This document shows, one piece after another, positions 50,837 to 60,550 of a stretch of DNA of 64,000 bases. How positions within the stretch are numbered: the first letter of the stretch is position 1; the number at the start of each line of letters is the position of its first letter. The notes under the pieces were generated by a model. It worked only from the letters and a program-made list of their open reading frames with translations. It did no database searches and had not been told where the DNA came from. The DNA comes from Massilia rubra (lineage in GTDB: Bacteria > Pseudomonadota > Gammaproteobacteria > Burkholderiales > Burkholderiaceae_D), in NCBI RefSeq assembly GCF_011682065.1, contig NZ_VUYU01000010.1, forward strand, positions 1-64,000. The letters are read 5' to 3'. The position numbers and the translations under genes were made by a program.

Positions 50837-53254
50837 ATGAAATCTACCGCCACCCAGGCGTTTCGCCGCGCTCGCGCCCCAATTCAACTCGCCATCCTGA
50901 CATTGCTCGCAGGCATTAGCGCGGCCCATGCCCAGGATGTGGCGCAAGCCCAAGCAGCGCCCGCGGTCAGCAAGAGCATCGGCAGCGCCGACTCGAACGT
51001 GATTCCCGAAGTCGTCGTCACCGCGACCAAGCGTTCGACCCCGCTGCAAAAAACCCCGATCGCCATCACCGCGATCAACGCCGCCGCGCTGCAGGACAAC
51101 CACGTACAAACCATCCAGGACGTCGTCAACCTGGTGCCGGGCTTCCAGGCCACCGGCCAGGGCGACCATGGCGTGATCACCATGACCCTGCGCGGCATCG
51201 GCAACGACAGCGCCAAGACCGAATACGCCGATCCCGAAGTGGCCAGCTTTGTCGACGGCATCTACTCGCCACGTCCGGAAGGCGCCACCTCGCTGCTGTT
51301 CGACCTGGAAGCGATCGAAGTGCTGCGCGGCCCGCAAGGCACGCTGTGGGGCCGCAACTCCACCGTCGGCGCGGTCAACATGCAGACCGCCAAGCCGGTG
51401 ATCGGCGAGCGTTCGGGCAGCGTCGAAGCGGGCATGGGCGACTACAAGCGCCTCGGCACGCGTGGCGCCGTGAATATTCCGCTCGGCGAAACCGCTGCCC
51501 TGCGCATCGCCGCCGTGCACGAACAGCACGACGGCTACATCGATTACCAGAAGCTGCCGTCGATTTCGCTGGCCGACCAGCGCGCCGCCTTCAAGGCCGG
51601 CGGCGGCAAGGATGCCGACTTCCGTCCGATCAATCCGAACCTGTTCGTCGCCGGCGGCCCCAAATACGGCGCCCAGGACCAGACCGCGGTGCGCCTGTCG
51701 CTGCTGTGGAACATCGCGCGCGACGTGAAGTGGAACGTGTCGTACGAAAAATTCGCCGACCGCGGCACCCCGAGCATGAATTTGCTGCAAAACCCGCGCG
51801 CCGGCACCGACCTGTGGTCGACCCTGGCCGACGTGGCGCCGACCCTCAAGCGCGATACCGACGCGATCCGCTCGCGCCTCGAATACACCATCAACGACTC
51901 GCTGGCGCTGCACTACATCGCCGGGGTGTCGCGCTTCTCCGGTTCGTCGACCTTCGACCAGGATGGCGGCGCCGCCGTGCCGACCAGCTTCGCCACGGGC
52001 GCGACCTACCAGGCCAACAACACGGTCTCGTCGAACTACAAGAACCACAGCCACGAACTGGAACTCCAATCGCTCGGCAAGCAGAATATCGACTGGCAGC
52101 TCGGCCTGTACTACGCGGCTGAAAAGAACGACATCCGCTTCGACATCCCGATCTTCAGCGGCACCCAGGAAGGCACCGTCAACTGGCAGGGTTCCTTCAT
52201 CCAGCCGAAAGAAACGGTGGCCTCGAGCGCCGCCTTCGGCCAGGCGACCTGGAATGCGACCGAGAAGCTGCACCTGACCGGCGGCCTGCGCTACACCAAG
52301 GACAAGCGCACCAACGAAGGCGGCAACGGCTACACCTGGAACGGCGACAAGAACGTGGCCCAGGTGCCGCTGTCGCCATCGATCGATCCGCGCATTCCCG
52401 GCCAGGGCTACAGCCCCGGCTCGCCATCGAACGATGGCGTCTACCACGGCAGCAAGGTCACCGGCCTGGTACGCGTGAACTATGAACTCGACCGCAGCAA
52501 CATGGTCTACGCCAGCGTCGCCACCGGCTACAAGTCGGGCGGCCTGCAGGATGGCGGCCGTCCGTACGGCGCCGAAACGCTGACCAACTATGAAATCGGC
52601 AGCAAGAGCACCCTGATGGGCGGCATGGTCAAGGTGAACAATGCGGCCTACTACTCGGACTTCAAGGACTTCCAGTTCAGCGCCCCGGTCACCAATCCGG
52701 ACGGCACCCGCGGCCTGGCCACCAACAACGCCGAAGGCGCCACGGTGTGGGGCCTGGAGTCGGAAATCGCGGCCAAGCTCACCCGCGACGACAAGCTGCA
52801 ACTGACCTTGGCCTATACCCGCGCCAAGCTGGGCAAACTGATTGGCGGCACCAACGACTACACCCTGCCGGTGTGCACCGTGCCGGGCATCAGCACCTGC
52901 CTGGACGTGAGCGGCAACGCCATGCCGCACGCACCGAAGTTCTCAATGCAGCTGCAGTACCAGCACACCTTCGAACTGGCCGGTGGCGCCACGGTGGTGC
53001 CGCGCATCTCGACCCACTACGAAACCGCCTCCTGGCTGAGCGTCTTCAACCTGGGCGAGGGCGACCGCCAGAAAGCCTACACCCGCACCGACCTGGGCCT
53101 GCGCTACACCAACAACAAGTGGTGGGTCGATGCCTTCGTGCGTAACGTGGCCGACAAAAACATCAAGACCAGCGCCGGCAATTCCTTCGGCCCGTACATG
53201 GCGCAGTACCTGCCGCCGCGTACCATCGGCTTTAATACCGGCGTCGACTTCTAA
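50837..53254 (+). CDS. TonB-dependent outer-membrane receptor
   Basis: An 805-residue outer-membrane transporter. The signal peptide ends at AAHAQ near residue 33. The plug domain spans about 55-175, with EVVVTATKRSTPLQKTPIAI and DLEAIEVLRGPQGTLWGRN. The 22-strand barrel fills the rest and ends in the aromatic GVDF. Two cysteines in PVCTVPGISTCLDV lie in a late extracellular loop. Location next to GH1, GH9, glucokinase and an MFS transporter suggests import of a beta-linked oligosaccharide rather than a siderophore. A GGAG ribosome site precedes the ATG at 50837, and control by the two upstream operators is likely. Confidence 0.92.
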   Translation: MKSTATQAFRRARAPIQLAILTLLAGISAAHAQDVAQAQAAPAVSKSIGSADSNVIPEVVVTATKRSTPLQKTPIAITAINAAALQDNHVQTIQDVVNLVPGFQATGQGDHGVITMTLRGIGNDSAKTEYADPEVASFVDGIYSPRPEGATSLLFDLEAIEVLRGPQGTLWGRNSTVGAVNMQTAKPVIGERSGSVEAGMGDYKRLGTRGAVNIPLGETAALRIAAVHEQHDGYIDYQKLPSISLADQRAAFKAGGGKDADFRPINPNLFVAGGPKYGAQDQTAVRLSLLWNIARDVKWNVSYEKFADRGTPSMNLLQNPRAGTDLWSTLADVAPTLKRDTDAIRSRLEYTINDSLALHYIAGVSRFSGSSTFDQDGGAAVPTSFATGATYQANNTVSSNYKNHSHELELQSLGKQNIDWQLGLYYAAEKNDIRFDIPIFSGTQEGTVNWQGSFIQPKETVASSAAFGQATWNATEKLHLTGGLRYTKDKRTNEGGNGYTWNGDKNVAQVPLSPSIDPRIPGQGYSPGSPSNDGVYHGSKVTGLVRVNYELDRSNMVYASVATGYKSGGLQDGGRPYGAETLTNYEIGSKSTLMGGMVKVNNAAYYSDFKDFQFSAPVTNPDGTRGLATNNAEGATVWGLESEIAAKLTRDDKLQLTLAYTRAKLGKLIGGTNDYTLPVCTVPGISTCLDVSGNAMPHAPKFSMQLQYQHTFELAGGATVVPRISTHYETASWLSVFNLGEGDRQKAYTRTDLGLRYTNNKWWVDAFVRNVADKNIKTSAGNSFGPYMAQYLPPRTIGFNTGVDF

Positions 53255-53269
53255 GTCGCGTCAAGCTGT

Positions 53270-53289
53270 CCGCTTCCCCCGGGAGGCGG
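53270..53289 (+). terminator. Hairpin after the receptor gene
   Basis: A nine-base stem with one G-U pair (53270-53278 with 53281-53289) around CC begins 15 bases after the receptor stop. There is no T tract, so it may reduce read-through into the GH1 gene rather than abolish it. Confidence 0.45.
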
Positions 53290-53358
53290 AACACGGCGCG
53301 GCGTGCCCGGATGGGCGCCGCGCGTCCCGTCATCGCCCCACCGATATCGAGCTCTACC

Positions 53359-54681
53359 ATGAACCAATCCAACCAATTTCCCGCCGACTTTACGTGGGGA
53401 GTCGCGACCAGCGCTTTCCAGATCGAAGGCGGCGCCAACGCTGACGGCAAGGGGCCATCGATCTGGGATACTTTTTGCCTGAACCCGAACAACATCAAGG
53501 ACCAGAGCGACGGCACCGTCGCTTGCGACCATTACCACCGCTATCGCGAAGACGTGAGCCTGATCTCGTCGCTGAACGTGGACGCCTACCGCTTCTCGAT
53601 GGCCTGGGCGCGCGTCCAGCCGAGCGGCAAGGGCGCCTGGAACGAAGCCGGCTTCGATTTCTACGACCGCCTGCTCGACGAACTGGCCGCGAAAGACGTC
53701 AAGGCCCACCTGACCCTGTACCACTGGGACCTGCCGCAAGGCTTGCAGGACGACGGCGGCTGGATGAATCGCGACACCGCCTACCGCTTCGCCGACTACG
53801 CCCAGGAAGTGGCGCGTCGTTTCGGCAACCGGATCGAGGCCATCGCCACCCATAACGAGCCGTGGTGCAGCGCCAATCTGGGCTACGGCAATGCGCAGTT
53901 CGCGCCCGGCGTGACCGACGCCAGGCAGGCGATTCAAGTGTCGCACCACCTGCTGCTCTCGCACGGCCTGGCCATGAGCGCCATGCGCACCGCCGCCACC
54001 TCGGCGCGCCTCGGCATTGTGCTGAACCAGTGGACGGCCGATCCGGCCACCGATTCCGAGGCTGATCGCGCCATGGCCGAACTGGAATACGCGCGTTCGG
54101 TGCAGTGGTTCATGGACCCGATCTTCAAGGGACATTACCCGGAACTGGCGCTGCGCGCGCACGGCGAGAACGCCCCCGTGGTGCACGAGGGCGACATGGC
54201 CGCCATCGCCCAGCCGATCGACTTCCTCGGCGTGAATTACTACTTTCGTTCCTTCTGCAGTGCGGAGACCCCGCCGCGCACGCCGCCCGGCAAGCTCGGT
54301 TTCACCGACATGGGCTGGGAAATCTATCCGCAGGGCCTGACCGAACTGCTGGTCAAGCTCAATGCCGAATACATGCTGCCGCCGATTTACATCACCGAAA
54401 ACGGCATGGCCAATCCGGATGCGGTCAGCGACGGCAAGGTGGCCGACCCGGAGCGCATCGCCTACGTGCAGATGCACCTGGATGCGCTCAAGGCGGCCAT
54501 GGAGCAGGGCGTCGACGTGCGCGGCTACTTCCTCTGGAGTTTACTCGACAACTTCGAATGGAACTCCGGCTACGCCAAGCGCTTCGGCATCGTGCATGTC
54601 GATTACGCGACCCAGGAGCGCACCCTCAAGGACAGCGCCATCTGGTACCGCGATTTCCTGACCGCCCAGCGCCAGCGCTGA
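53359..54681 (+). CDS. GH1 beta-glucosidase
   Basis: A 440-residue family 1 glycoside hydrolase that removes terminal glucose from beta-glucosides and cello-oligosaccharides. The N-terminal signature is [15 protein letters not shown]. The acid/base Glu is in ATHNEPW near residue 167 and the nucleophile Glu in YITENGM near residue 347. The sugar-binding [15 protein letters not shown] is intact. No signal peptide, so it is cytosolic. The start at 53359 gives the usual terminus. It follows the receptor gene by about 100 bases and precedes glucokinase, which would phosphorylate the released glucose. Confidence 0.94.
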   Translation: MNQSNQFPADFTWGVATSAFQIEGGANADGKGPSIWDTFCLNPNNIKDQSDGTVACDHYHRYREDVSLISSLNVDAYRFSMAWARVQPSGKGAWNEAGFDFYDRLLDELAAKDVKAHLTLYHWDLPQGLQDDGGWMNRDTAYRFADYAQEVARRFGNRIEAIATHNEPWCSANLGYGNAQFAPGVTDARQAIQVSHHLLLSHGLAMSAMRTAATSARLGIVLNQWTADPATDSEADRAMAELEYARSVQWFMDPIFKGHYPELALRAHGENAPVVHEGDMAAIAQPIDFLGVNYYFRSFCSAETPPRTPPGKLGFTDMGWEIYPQGLTELLVKLNAEYMLPPIYITENGMANPDAVSDGKVADPERIAYVQMHLDALKAAMEQGVDVRGYFLWSLLDNFEWNSGYAKRFGIVHVDYATQERTLKDSAIWYRDFLTAQRQR

Positions 54682-54707
54682 TCGACCGTTCTTCCATTGG
54701 AGGCAAC

Positions 54708-55772
54708 ATGGTTCCTGATTCCTATGCCGATGGTCCGCGCCTGCTGGCCGACATCGGCGGCACCAACGCGCGCTTTGCGCTCGAACAGGGCGCCGGGCGG
54801 GTGGGCGACGCGCACACCCTGGCCTGCGCCGATTACGAGCACTTCGACGACGCCGTCCGCGCCTATTTAAACCGCTTGCCGGCGCGGCGCGTGCGCCACG
54901 CGGTGATCGCGATCGCCAATCCGGTCGACGGCGACGCCGTCCAGATGACCAATCACCACTGGGCGTTTTCGATCAGCGCCTCGCGCGCCGCGCTGGGCCT
55001 GGACACCCTGCTGGTGGTGAACGACTTCGCCGCGCTGGCGATGGCGCTGCCGGCCCTGGGCCCGGCCGACCTGCAACAGATCGGCGGCGGGCAAGCCCTT
55101 GCCGCCGGCGTGATCGGCCTGGTGGGCGCCGGCACCGGCCTGGGCGTGGCCGGCCTGGTGCCGGTCGACGGACGCTGGGTGGCGCTCCAGAGCGAAGGCG
55201 GCCACGTCGCCTTTTCGCCGTTCGACGAGCGCGAAGTAGCGGTGCTCCAGCATTGCTGGCAGCGTTACGAGCACGTCTCGGCCGAGCGTATCGTCTCCGG
55301 TCCGGGGATCGTGTTGATCCGCGAAGCGCTGGCCGCGCACCGTGGCCTGCGGGTCGACGCCAGCCTGTCCACCGCCGACATCGTCGAGCGCGCGCTGGCC
55401 GGCAGCGACCCGCTGTGCCGCGAAACGCTGGACTGCTTTTGCGGTATGCTCGGCACTGTCGCGGCGAACCTGGCGGTTACCCTGTGCGCGCGCGGCGGCC
55501 TGTATATCGGCGGCGGCGTGGTGCCGCGCCTGGGCGCGTACTTTGCCGGCTCGCCGTTTCGGGCGCGCTTCGAGAGCAAGGGCCGCTTTTCCGCCTTTGC
55601 CTCGCAGATCCCGACCCTGGTCATCACCGCTCCCTATCCGGCCATGCTGGGCGCGGCGGCGATTTTATCGGAGCACCTGGCCGACCTGGCGCCGCCGCGC
55701 GCCATGCCGCGCGCCGTAGCGCCATTGCCGCTGCCTATTCTTGAAACGGAAAACGACCATGCACGCTTCTAA
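54708..55772 (+). CDS. Glucokinase
   Basis: A 354-residue ROK-unrelated, Glk-type (PF02685) glucokinase phosphorylating glucose to glucose 6-phosphate with ATP. The phosphate-binding motif is [14 protein letters not shown] at the N-terminus. The catalytic region is [17 protein letters not shown] with Asp near residue 105, followed by [14 protein letters not shown] and a segment containing [19 protein letters not shown]. The start at 54708 follows a GGAGG ribosome site. The last 14 bases overlap the MFS transporter gene. The C-terminal 25 residues are a Pro/Ala-rich extension beyond the usual end. Confidence 0.92.
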   Translation: MVPDSYADGPRLLADIGGTNARFALEQGAGRVGDAHTLACADYEHFDDAVRAYLNRLPARRVRHAVIAIANPVDGDAVQMTNHHWAFSISASRAALGLDTLLVVNDFAALAMALPALGPADLQQIGGGQALAAGVIGLVGAGTGLGVAGLVPVDGRWVALQSEGGHVAFSPFDEREVAVLQHCWQRYEHVSAERIVSGPGIVLIREALAAHRGLRVDASLSTADIVERALAGSDPLCRETLDCFCGMLGTVAANLAVTLCARGGLYIGGGVVPRLGAYFAGSPFRARFESKGRFSAFASQIPTLVITAPYPAMLGAAAILSEHLADLAPPRAMPRAVAPLPLPILETENDHARF

Positions 55773-57093
55773 ACCGACCGTCTGGCCCTTGTTGTGGGTG
55801 CCGACCGGTTACTTCACGATGGCGCTCGGGTACGTCATGCTGACCTCCGTCACCGCCATCATGTTCAAGAATCTCGGCATGGACAACGGCAAGGCGGCCG
55901 AGTATTCGAGCTTGCTGATCCTGGCCTACACGATCAAGCCGCTGTTCGCGCCGTTCGTCGAAATGTACCGCACCAAGAAGTTCTTCGTGCTGTGCGCGCA
56001 GACCATGCTCGGACTCGGTTTCATCGGCATCGCGCTGGTGATGGCGCTGCCGAACTACATGACGATCCTGATGGCGCTGTTCTGGGCCATGTCCTTCGTC
56101 GGGGCGACCCAGGACATCGCCAGCGACGGCGTCTACGTCACCTCGCTCGACTCGCGCGCACAGTCGCTGTACTGCGGAATCCAGAGCCTGAGCTGGAACG
56201 TCGGCCCGATCGTGGCCGCCGGCGGCATGGTGTACCTGAGCGGCTGGCTGCACGTGAACATGTTCCACCACGACGCCGCCGTGTTCGGCCCGGACTGGAT
56301 CGAATCGTGGCGCATTATCTTCTTTCTGGTGGGCGGACTGACCGTGCTGATGGCGCTCTGGCATGCGCGCTTCATGCCCGACGGCGCGCGCGCCGAAAAC
56401 ACGCCGGCCAGCGTCCGCGCGGTCGGCCATTTTCTGGCCGACTCCTTCGTCACCCTGTTCCAGAAGCGCGGCGTGTGGCGCATGATCGCGTTTGCATTCC
56501 TGTTCCGCCTCAGTATCGGCTTCCTCGAAAAAATCGGACCATTTTTCATGGTCGATCCGGCCGCCAAGGGCGGCCTGGGGCTGAGCAACGAAAAGCTGGG
56601 CGTCATCTACGGCACCTACGGCCTGGCCGCGGTGCTGCTCGGGTCTCTGCTGGGCGGCTGGTACGTGGCCAAAAAAGGCTTGAAGCCGACCTTGTTCGTG
56701 CTGTGCTGCGCGGTTAACATCCCGAACGTGACATTCCTGATCATGGCGATCTACCTGCCGACGAACCTGTACCTGATCACGGCCGGTGTCATGATCGAGA
56801 AGTTCTTCTACGGCTTCGGTGCGGTCGGCTTCATGATCTACCTGATGCAGCAGCTCGCGCCGGGCAAGTACACCACCACGCACTACGCTTTCGGCACCGG
56901 CATCATGGGCCTGTGCGGGCTGGTGACGGGCGCGGTCAGCGGCCACCTTCAGGTCTCGATGGGCTACGTCAGCTACTTCATCTTCGTGATGGTCGCCACC
57001 ATCCCCTCGTTCATCGCCACCTGGTGCGCGCCGTTCTATATCGATGAAGCGGCAAGCGACGACCCAAAGGGCGTGCAGGCGGTGCCGGCATGA
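55759..57093 (+). CDS. MFS transporter of AmpG-like type
   Basis: A 444-residue inner-membrane transporter with twelve predicted helices. It begins [19 protein letters not shown] and contains [20 protein letters not shown] and [15 protein letters not shown], the latter being typical of the AmpG/PAT and related sugar MFS families. In carbohydrate loci such proteins import mono- or disaccharides from the periplasm. The ATG at 55759 overlaps the glucokinase gene by 14 bases and its end overlaps the GH9 gene by four. The substrate is inferred from context to be a GH9 product. Confidence 0.87.
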   Translation: MHASKPTVWPLLWVPTGYFTMALGYVMLTSVTAIMFKNLGMDNGKAAEYSSLLILAYTIKPLFAPFVEMYRTKKFFVLCAQTMLGLGFIGIALVMALPNYMTILMALFWAMSFVGATQDIASDGVYVTSLDSRAQSLYCGIQSLSWNVGPIVAAGGMVYLSGWLHVNMFHHDAAVFGPDWIESWRIIFFLVGGLTVLMALWHARFMPDGARAENTPASVRAVGHFLADSFVTLFQKRGVWRMIAFAFLFRLSIGFLEKIGPFFMVDPAAKGGLGLSNEKLGVIYGTYGLAAVLLGSLLGGWYVAKKGLKPTLFVLCCAVNIPNVTFLIMAIYLPTNLYLITAGVMIEKFFYGFGAVGFMIYLMQQLAPGKYTTTHYAFGTGIMGLCGLVTGAVSGHLQVSMGYVSYFIFVMVATIPSFIATWCAPFYIDEAASDDPKGVQAVPA

Positions 57094-58811
57094 GGCGCGC
57101 GCCGGCCGGCCTGCTCTGTGTTTTGCTGGCGGCCGGCGTGTGCGCCAGCGCGGCGCCCGACGCGATCCGCGTCAACCAGGTCGGCTTCGCTCCGCTGGCG
57201 CACAAGGTGGCCGTGCTGCCGGCCGGCGCCAGCGGCGAGGTGGAAGTGATCGACGCCGCCAGCGGCGCGGTTGCCTGGCGCGGCCGGGCCGGCCCCGCCG
57301 GCGCCTGGCGCGAGTCCGGCGAGTCGGTCAGGCTGGCCGATTTTTCGGCCCTGGCGCGGCCCGGCGAGTACCGCATCCGCGCCGCCGGCGTGGCGCCGTC
57401 GGAGCGCTTTGCGGTGCGCGCCGGCGTGTATGCGGAACTGAACCGCGCCGCGCTCAAGGCGTATTACTTCAACCGCTCCGGCACGGCGCTCGACGCTTCC
57501 CACGCCGGCGTATATGCGCGCGCCGCCGGGCATCCCGATACGCGGGTGCTGGTGCACGCCTCGGCGGCGTCGACCGCGCGGCCGGAAGGCACCGTCATCG
57601 CCAGCGCCAAGGGCTGGTACGACGCCGGCGACTATAACAAGTACATCGTCAATTCGGGTATCTCGACCTGCACTTTGCTGGCCGCGTTCGAGCACTATCC
57701 CGGCTATTTCGCGCGCCAGCGCAGCGCCATTCCCGAGAGCGGCAACGCGCTGCCCGACATCCTCGACGAGGCGCTGTGGAACCTGGAGTGGATGCTGACC
57801 ATGCAGGACCCGCATGACGGCGGCGTCTACAACAAGTTGACCAACCTGCGCTTCGACGGCATCGTCATGCCGGCCCAGGCCGGGGCGGAGCGCTACGTGG
57901 TGCAAAAGGGAACCGCTGCCACGCTCGATTTCGCCGCCACCATGGCCACCGCCAGCCGCGTGCTCAAACCCTACGAGAAGCAGTTGCCCGGCCTGTCGGC
58001 GAAGATGCTGCGCGCGGCCGAAGCGGCGTGGGCATGGGCGCGCGCCAATCCGGCCGTGGTGTTCCGCAATCCGGCCGGCGTGCTCACCGGCGAATACGGC
58101 GACGCCACCTTCGACGACGAATTCGCCTGGGCCGCGGCCGAACTGTATATCAGCAGCGGCAAGGACAGCTACTACGCGGCCATGCGGCCGGCCGGGGTGA
58201 CCGCCAGCGTGCCGCAATGGGCCGATGTGCGTGCGCTGGCCTGGATCTCGCTCGCGCATCACCGCAACAGCTTGAGCGCGGTGGCCGACCGCACGCTGAT
58301 CGCCGCGCGCATCGACACCCTGGCGGCGGCGCTGGCGGCCAGGTGGCGCGCGTCCGCCTACGGGGTGCCGATGCAGGGCGACGATTTCGTCTGGGGCAGC
58401 AATGCGGTGGCCTTGAACCAGTCGATGATGCTGCTGCAAGCGTACCGCCTGAACGGCAAGCGCGATTACCTCGACGCCGCGCAGGCCGGCCTCGATTATG
58501 TTTTGGGGCGCAACGCCACCGGGTATTCGTTCGTGACCGGTTTCGGCGCGCGCCAGGTCATGCATCCGCATCACCGCCCGTCGATGGCCGACCAGGTGGC
58601 CGCGCCGGTGCCGGGTTTCCTGGCGGGCGGGCCGCATGCGGGGCAGCAGGACAAGGGCGACTGCAAGGGGCAATATCCGTCGGCGTTGCCGGCGCTGTCG
58701 TACATCGACGACGATTGCAGCTACGCCAGCAATGAAGTGGCGATCAACTGGAATGCGCCGCTGGTATACGTGTCGGCGGCGCTCGATGTGCTGGGCGGGA
58801 CGGCGCCGTGA
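57090..58811 (+). CDS. GH9 family glycoside hydrolase
   Basis: A 573-residue exported family 9 hydrolase (endoglucanase or exo-glucosaminidase class). A signal peptide (LLCVLLAAGVCASA) precedes an N-terminal Ig-like domain (about 24-110, IRVNQVGFAPLAHKVAV). The catalytic alpha/alpha barrel follows, with KGWYDAGDYNKYIVNSG supplying the catalytic Asp pair near residue 175. The C-terminal conserved motifs are RQVMHPHHRPS and YASNEVAINWNAPL with the acid Glu. It would cleave beta-1,4-glucan oligomers in the periplasm. It overlaps the transporter gene by four bases and the UPF0303 gene by four. Confidence 0.9.
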   Translation: MRRAPAGLLCVLLAAGVCASAAPDAIRVNQVGFAPLAHKVAVLPAGASGEVEVIDAASGAVAWRGRAGPAGAWRESGESVRLADFSALARPGEYRIRAAGVAPSERFAVRAGVYAELNRAALKAYYFNRSGTALDASHAGVYARAAGHPDTRVLVHASAASTARPEGTVIASAKGWYDAGDYNKYIVNSGISTCTLLAAFEHYPGYFARQRSAIPESGNALPDILDEALWNLEWMLTMQDPHDGGVYNKLTNLRFDGIVMPAQAGAERYVVQKGTAATLDFAATMATASRVLKPYEKQLPGLSAKMLRAAEAAWAWARANPAVVFRNPAGVLTGEYGDATFDDEFAWAAAELYISSGKDSYYAAMRPAGVTASVPQWADVRALAWISLAHHRNSLSAVADRTLIAARIDTLAAALAARWRASAYGVPMQGDDFVWGSNAVALNQSMMLLQAYRLNGKRDYLDAAQAGLDYVLGRNATGYSFVTGFGARQVMHPHHRPSMADQVAAPVPGFLAGGPHAGQQDKGDCKGQYPSALPALSYIDDDCSYASNEVAINWNAPLVYVSAALDVLGGTAP

Positions 58812-59296
58812 AGCGGGATGACCCGTATGTGATGCTGGCGATGCTGGTGCGGCAGGAGCGGTTGTTGCAGTTCGATGTATTCAACAGCGATATCGCGCTG
58901 GAAATCGGCCTGCGGCTGGTGCGGGCGGCGCGCGCGCGGAACCAGGCGATCACGGTGGACATTACGCGGCACGGGCAGCGCCTGTTTTATCACGCCATGA
59001 ACGGCACGCCGGCCGATCACGCGCACTGGATCTGGCGCAAGAGTAACCTGGTCAAGCGCACCGGCCACAGTTCTTATCATGTGCATACCCAGGTAACCGT
59101 GGGCGGCGGTTCGATCCACGCCATTCCCACGCTCGATCCGCGCCAGTTCGCGGCGCTGGGCGGGGCGTTTCCGCTGACGATACGGGGCAGCGGCGTGGCC
59201 GGGACGATCACCGTGGCCGGCTTGCCGGGGGCCGAGGACCATGCGCTGGTGGTCGGGGTGCTGCGTGAATACCTGAAGGTCGATGAAATGCTGTAG
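58808..59296 (+). CDS. UPF0303 (HbpS/GlcG-like) protein
   Basis: A 162-residue protein of the UPF0303 family, in the wider GlcG/HbpS fold. Recognisable segments are FDVFNSDIALEIGLRLVR, AITVDITRHGQRLFYHAMNG, WIWRKSNLVKRTGHSS and a LVVGVLREYL end. Relatives bind heme or a small ligand; the function of this branch is unknown. The GTG start at 58808 overlaps the GH9 stop by four bases (GTGA), making it the last gene of the sugar operon. Why it is there is not evident. A palindromic repeat follows 44 bases after its stop. Confidence 0.85.
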   Translation: MKRDDPYVMLAMLVRQERLLQFDVFNSDIALEIGLRLVRAARARNQAITVDITRHGQRLFYHAMNGTPADHAHWIWRKSNLVKRTGHSSYHVHTQVTVGGGSIHAIPTLDPRQFAALGGAFPLTIRGSGVAGTITVAGLPGAEDHALVVGVLREYLKVDEML

Positions 59297-59339
59297 CGTT
59301 GATAAGAGTACCCCAAACCCGAAACCGCAAACCGTCGAG

Positions 59340-59431
59340 CCGTCTTCCCCGCGCCAAGGCGGCCCTCGGCGGGGATCCATAGCCCCTATGATCTACGGTG
59401 CTATGGATCCCCGCCTGCGCGGGGAAGACGG
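59340..59431. repeat. Palindromic repeat, GGATCCATAG variant
   Basis: Arms starting CCGTCTTCCCCGCG (59340) and its complement ending at 59431 frame inner GGATCCATAG / CTATGGATCC segments around a short loop. It is the same design as the TTCCCGC repeats at 35.0 and 43.0 kb but with a different inner word. It separates the convergent UPF0303 and oxidoreductase genes. Confidence 0.75.
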
Positions 59432-59486
59432 TTCCAAAGTTGTTGGTCAAAAGGTCGGCCAACTTCGCGCTAAGGCCACGCCGTTC

Positions 59487-60548
59487 CTATTCGAACGTCA
59501 CAGTGCGCTGCTGCGCGTGACTTTGCAGCGCCAGGTGGATGATCTTGATCACCGCCAGCGCTTCGCGCGCCGTCACCGGCGGGTTTTTGCCGTTGACGAT
59601 GGCGTCGAACAGGCCCTTGTAGTAGTCCTGGTAGCGGCCGGGCAGGGAGGCTGCCTTGCCGCTCACCGTCAAACCACCTTTTACAAAACCGATGCGCGCA
59701 TGCTGCGCTTCGGCTTCCACGCCCCAGCTGGGCGCGCCGGGACGCTCGCCGCGGATCAGCGCCGCCTCCTGCGGGTCCATCCCATGCTTGATAAAACTGC
59801 CGGTTTCGCCATGCACCGTGAAGCGCGGGCCGGCCTGCAATACCAGCGACGCCGCGTGCAGGATCACGCGCCGCGCACCGTAGCGCATGGTCAGGTGGAA
59901 GTAGTCGTCGGAGGCGCTGCCGCCCGCGGCGCCGCGCTGCACGCCCATGTCGCAGTTGACGCAATCGGGATTGCCGAACAAGACCAGCGCCTGGTCGATC
60001 AGGTGTGCGCCCAGGTCGTACAGCAGGCCGGAACCGGGCAAGTCCTGTTCGCGCCAGCGCCCGCGAACGTCCGGCCGATAGCGGTCGAAATGCGCTTCAT
60101 AGGTGTTGACAGGCCCCAGCAGGCCCGATTCGATGGCTTGGCGCAGGGTCAGGAAATCGCTGTCCCAGCGCCGGTTGTGGAACACGCTGAGCACCAGTTG
60201 CCGCTCCTCGGCCAGTGCAATGAGCTCGGCGCCTTCGTCCAGGGTGATGGTGAACGGCTTTTCCACCACCACGTGCTTGCCGGCCAACAGCGCCTGCCTG
60301 GCCAGCGGCGCGTGGCTGGCGTTGGCCGTGGCGACCACCACCAGGTCGACCTCGCCCGACTCGATCAGCTCGGCCGGCGCGGCCACCACCGCCACGCCCG
60401 GAAAGTCGCGCAGCACGCGCTCGCCCTGGCTGGAGCACACGCGCGTGAGGCGCAGGCCGGGTGTCGTGGCGATCAGCGGCGCCTGGAAGGTGGCGCCGGA
60501 AAAGCCGTAGCCGATCAGGCCGACGCGCACTTCACGCGGTGCGTCCAT
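59487..60548 (-). CDS. Gfo/Idh/MocA family oxidoreductase
   Basis: A 353-residue NAD(P)-dependent oxidoreductase of the glucose-fructose oxidoreductase family. The Rossmann motif VGLIGYGFSGATFQAP opens the protein. The family signature EKPFT (KHVVVEKPFT near residue 98) contains the conserved Lys, and the catalytic His lies in LYDLGAHLIDQAL near residue 180. It acts on a sugar, inositol or related polyol. The ATG at 60548 has a GCAGG ribosome site seven bases upstream; a GTG at 60554 overlapping the protease stop is possible. It is adjacent to the carbohydrate island but on the opposite strand. Confidence 0.88.
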   Translation of the reverse strand: MDAPREVRVGLIGYGFSGATFQAPLIATTPGLRLTRVCSSQGERVLRDFPGVAVVAAPAELIESGEVDLVVVATANASHAPLARQALLAGKHVVVEKPFTITLDEGAELIALAEERQLVLSVFHNRRWDSDFLTLRQAIESGLLGPVNTYEAHFDRYRPDVRGRWREQDLPGSGLLYDLGAHLIDQALVLFGNPDCVNCDMGVQRGAAGGSASDDYFHLTMRYGARRVILHAASLVLQAGPRFTVHGETGSFIKHGMDPQEAALIRGERPGAPSWGVEAEAQHARIGFVKGGLTVSGKAASLPGRYQDYYKGLFDAIVNGKNPPVTAREALAVIKIIHLALQSHAQQRTVTFE

Positions 60549-60550
60549 GC

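Noticed and set aside
50654-52930. Very long upstream extension of the halogenase frame across the receptor gene
   Set aside because: The extension is antisense to the TonB-dependent receptor and lacks any domain; the true halogenase start at 50653 has a ribosome site and the canonical FAD-binding N-terminus.
57036-58673. 545-codon frame opposite the GH9 gene
   Set aside because: Antisense shadow; GH9 catalytic motifs are clear on the plus strand.
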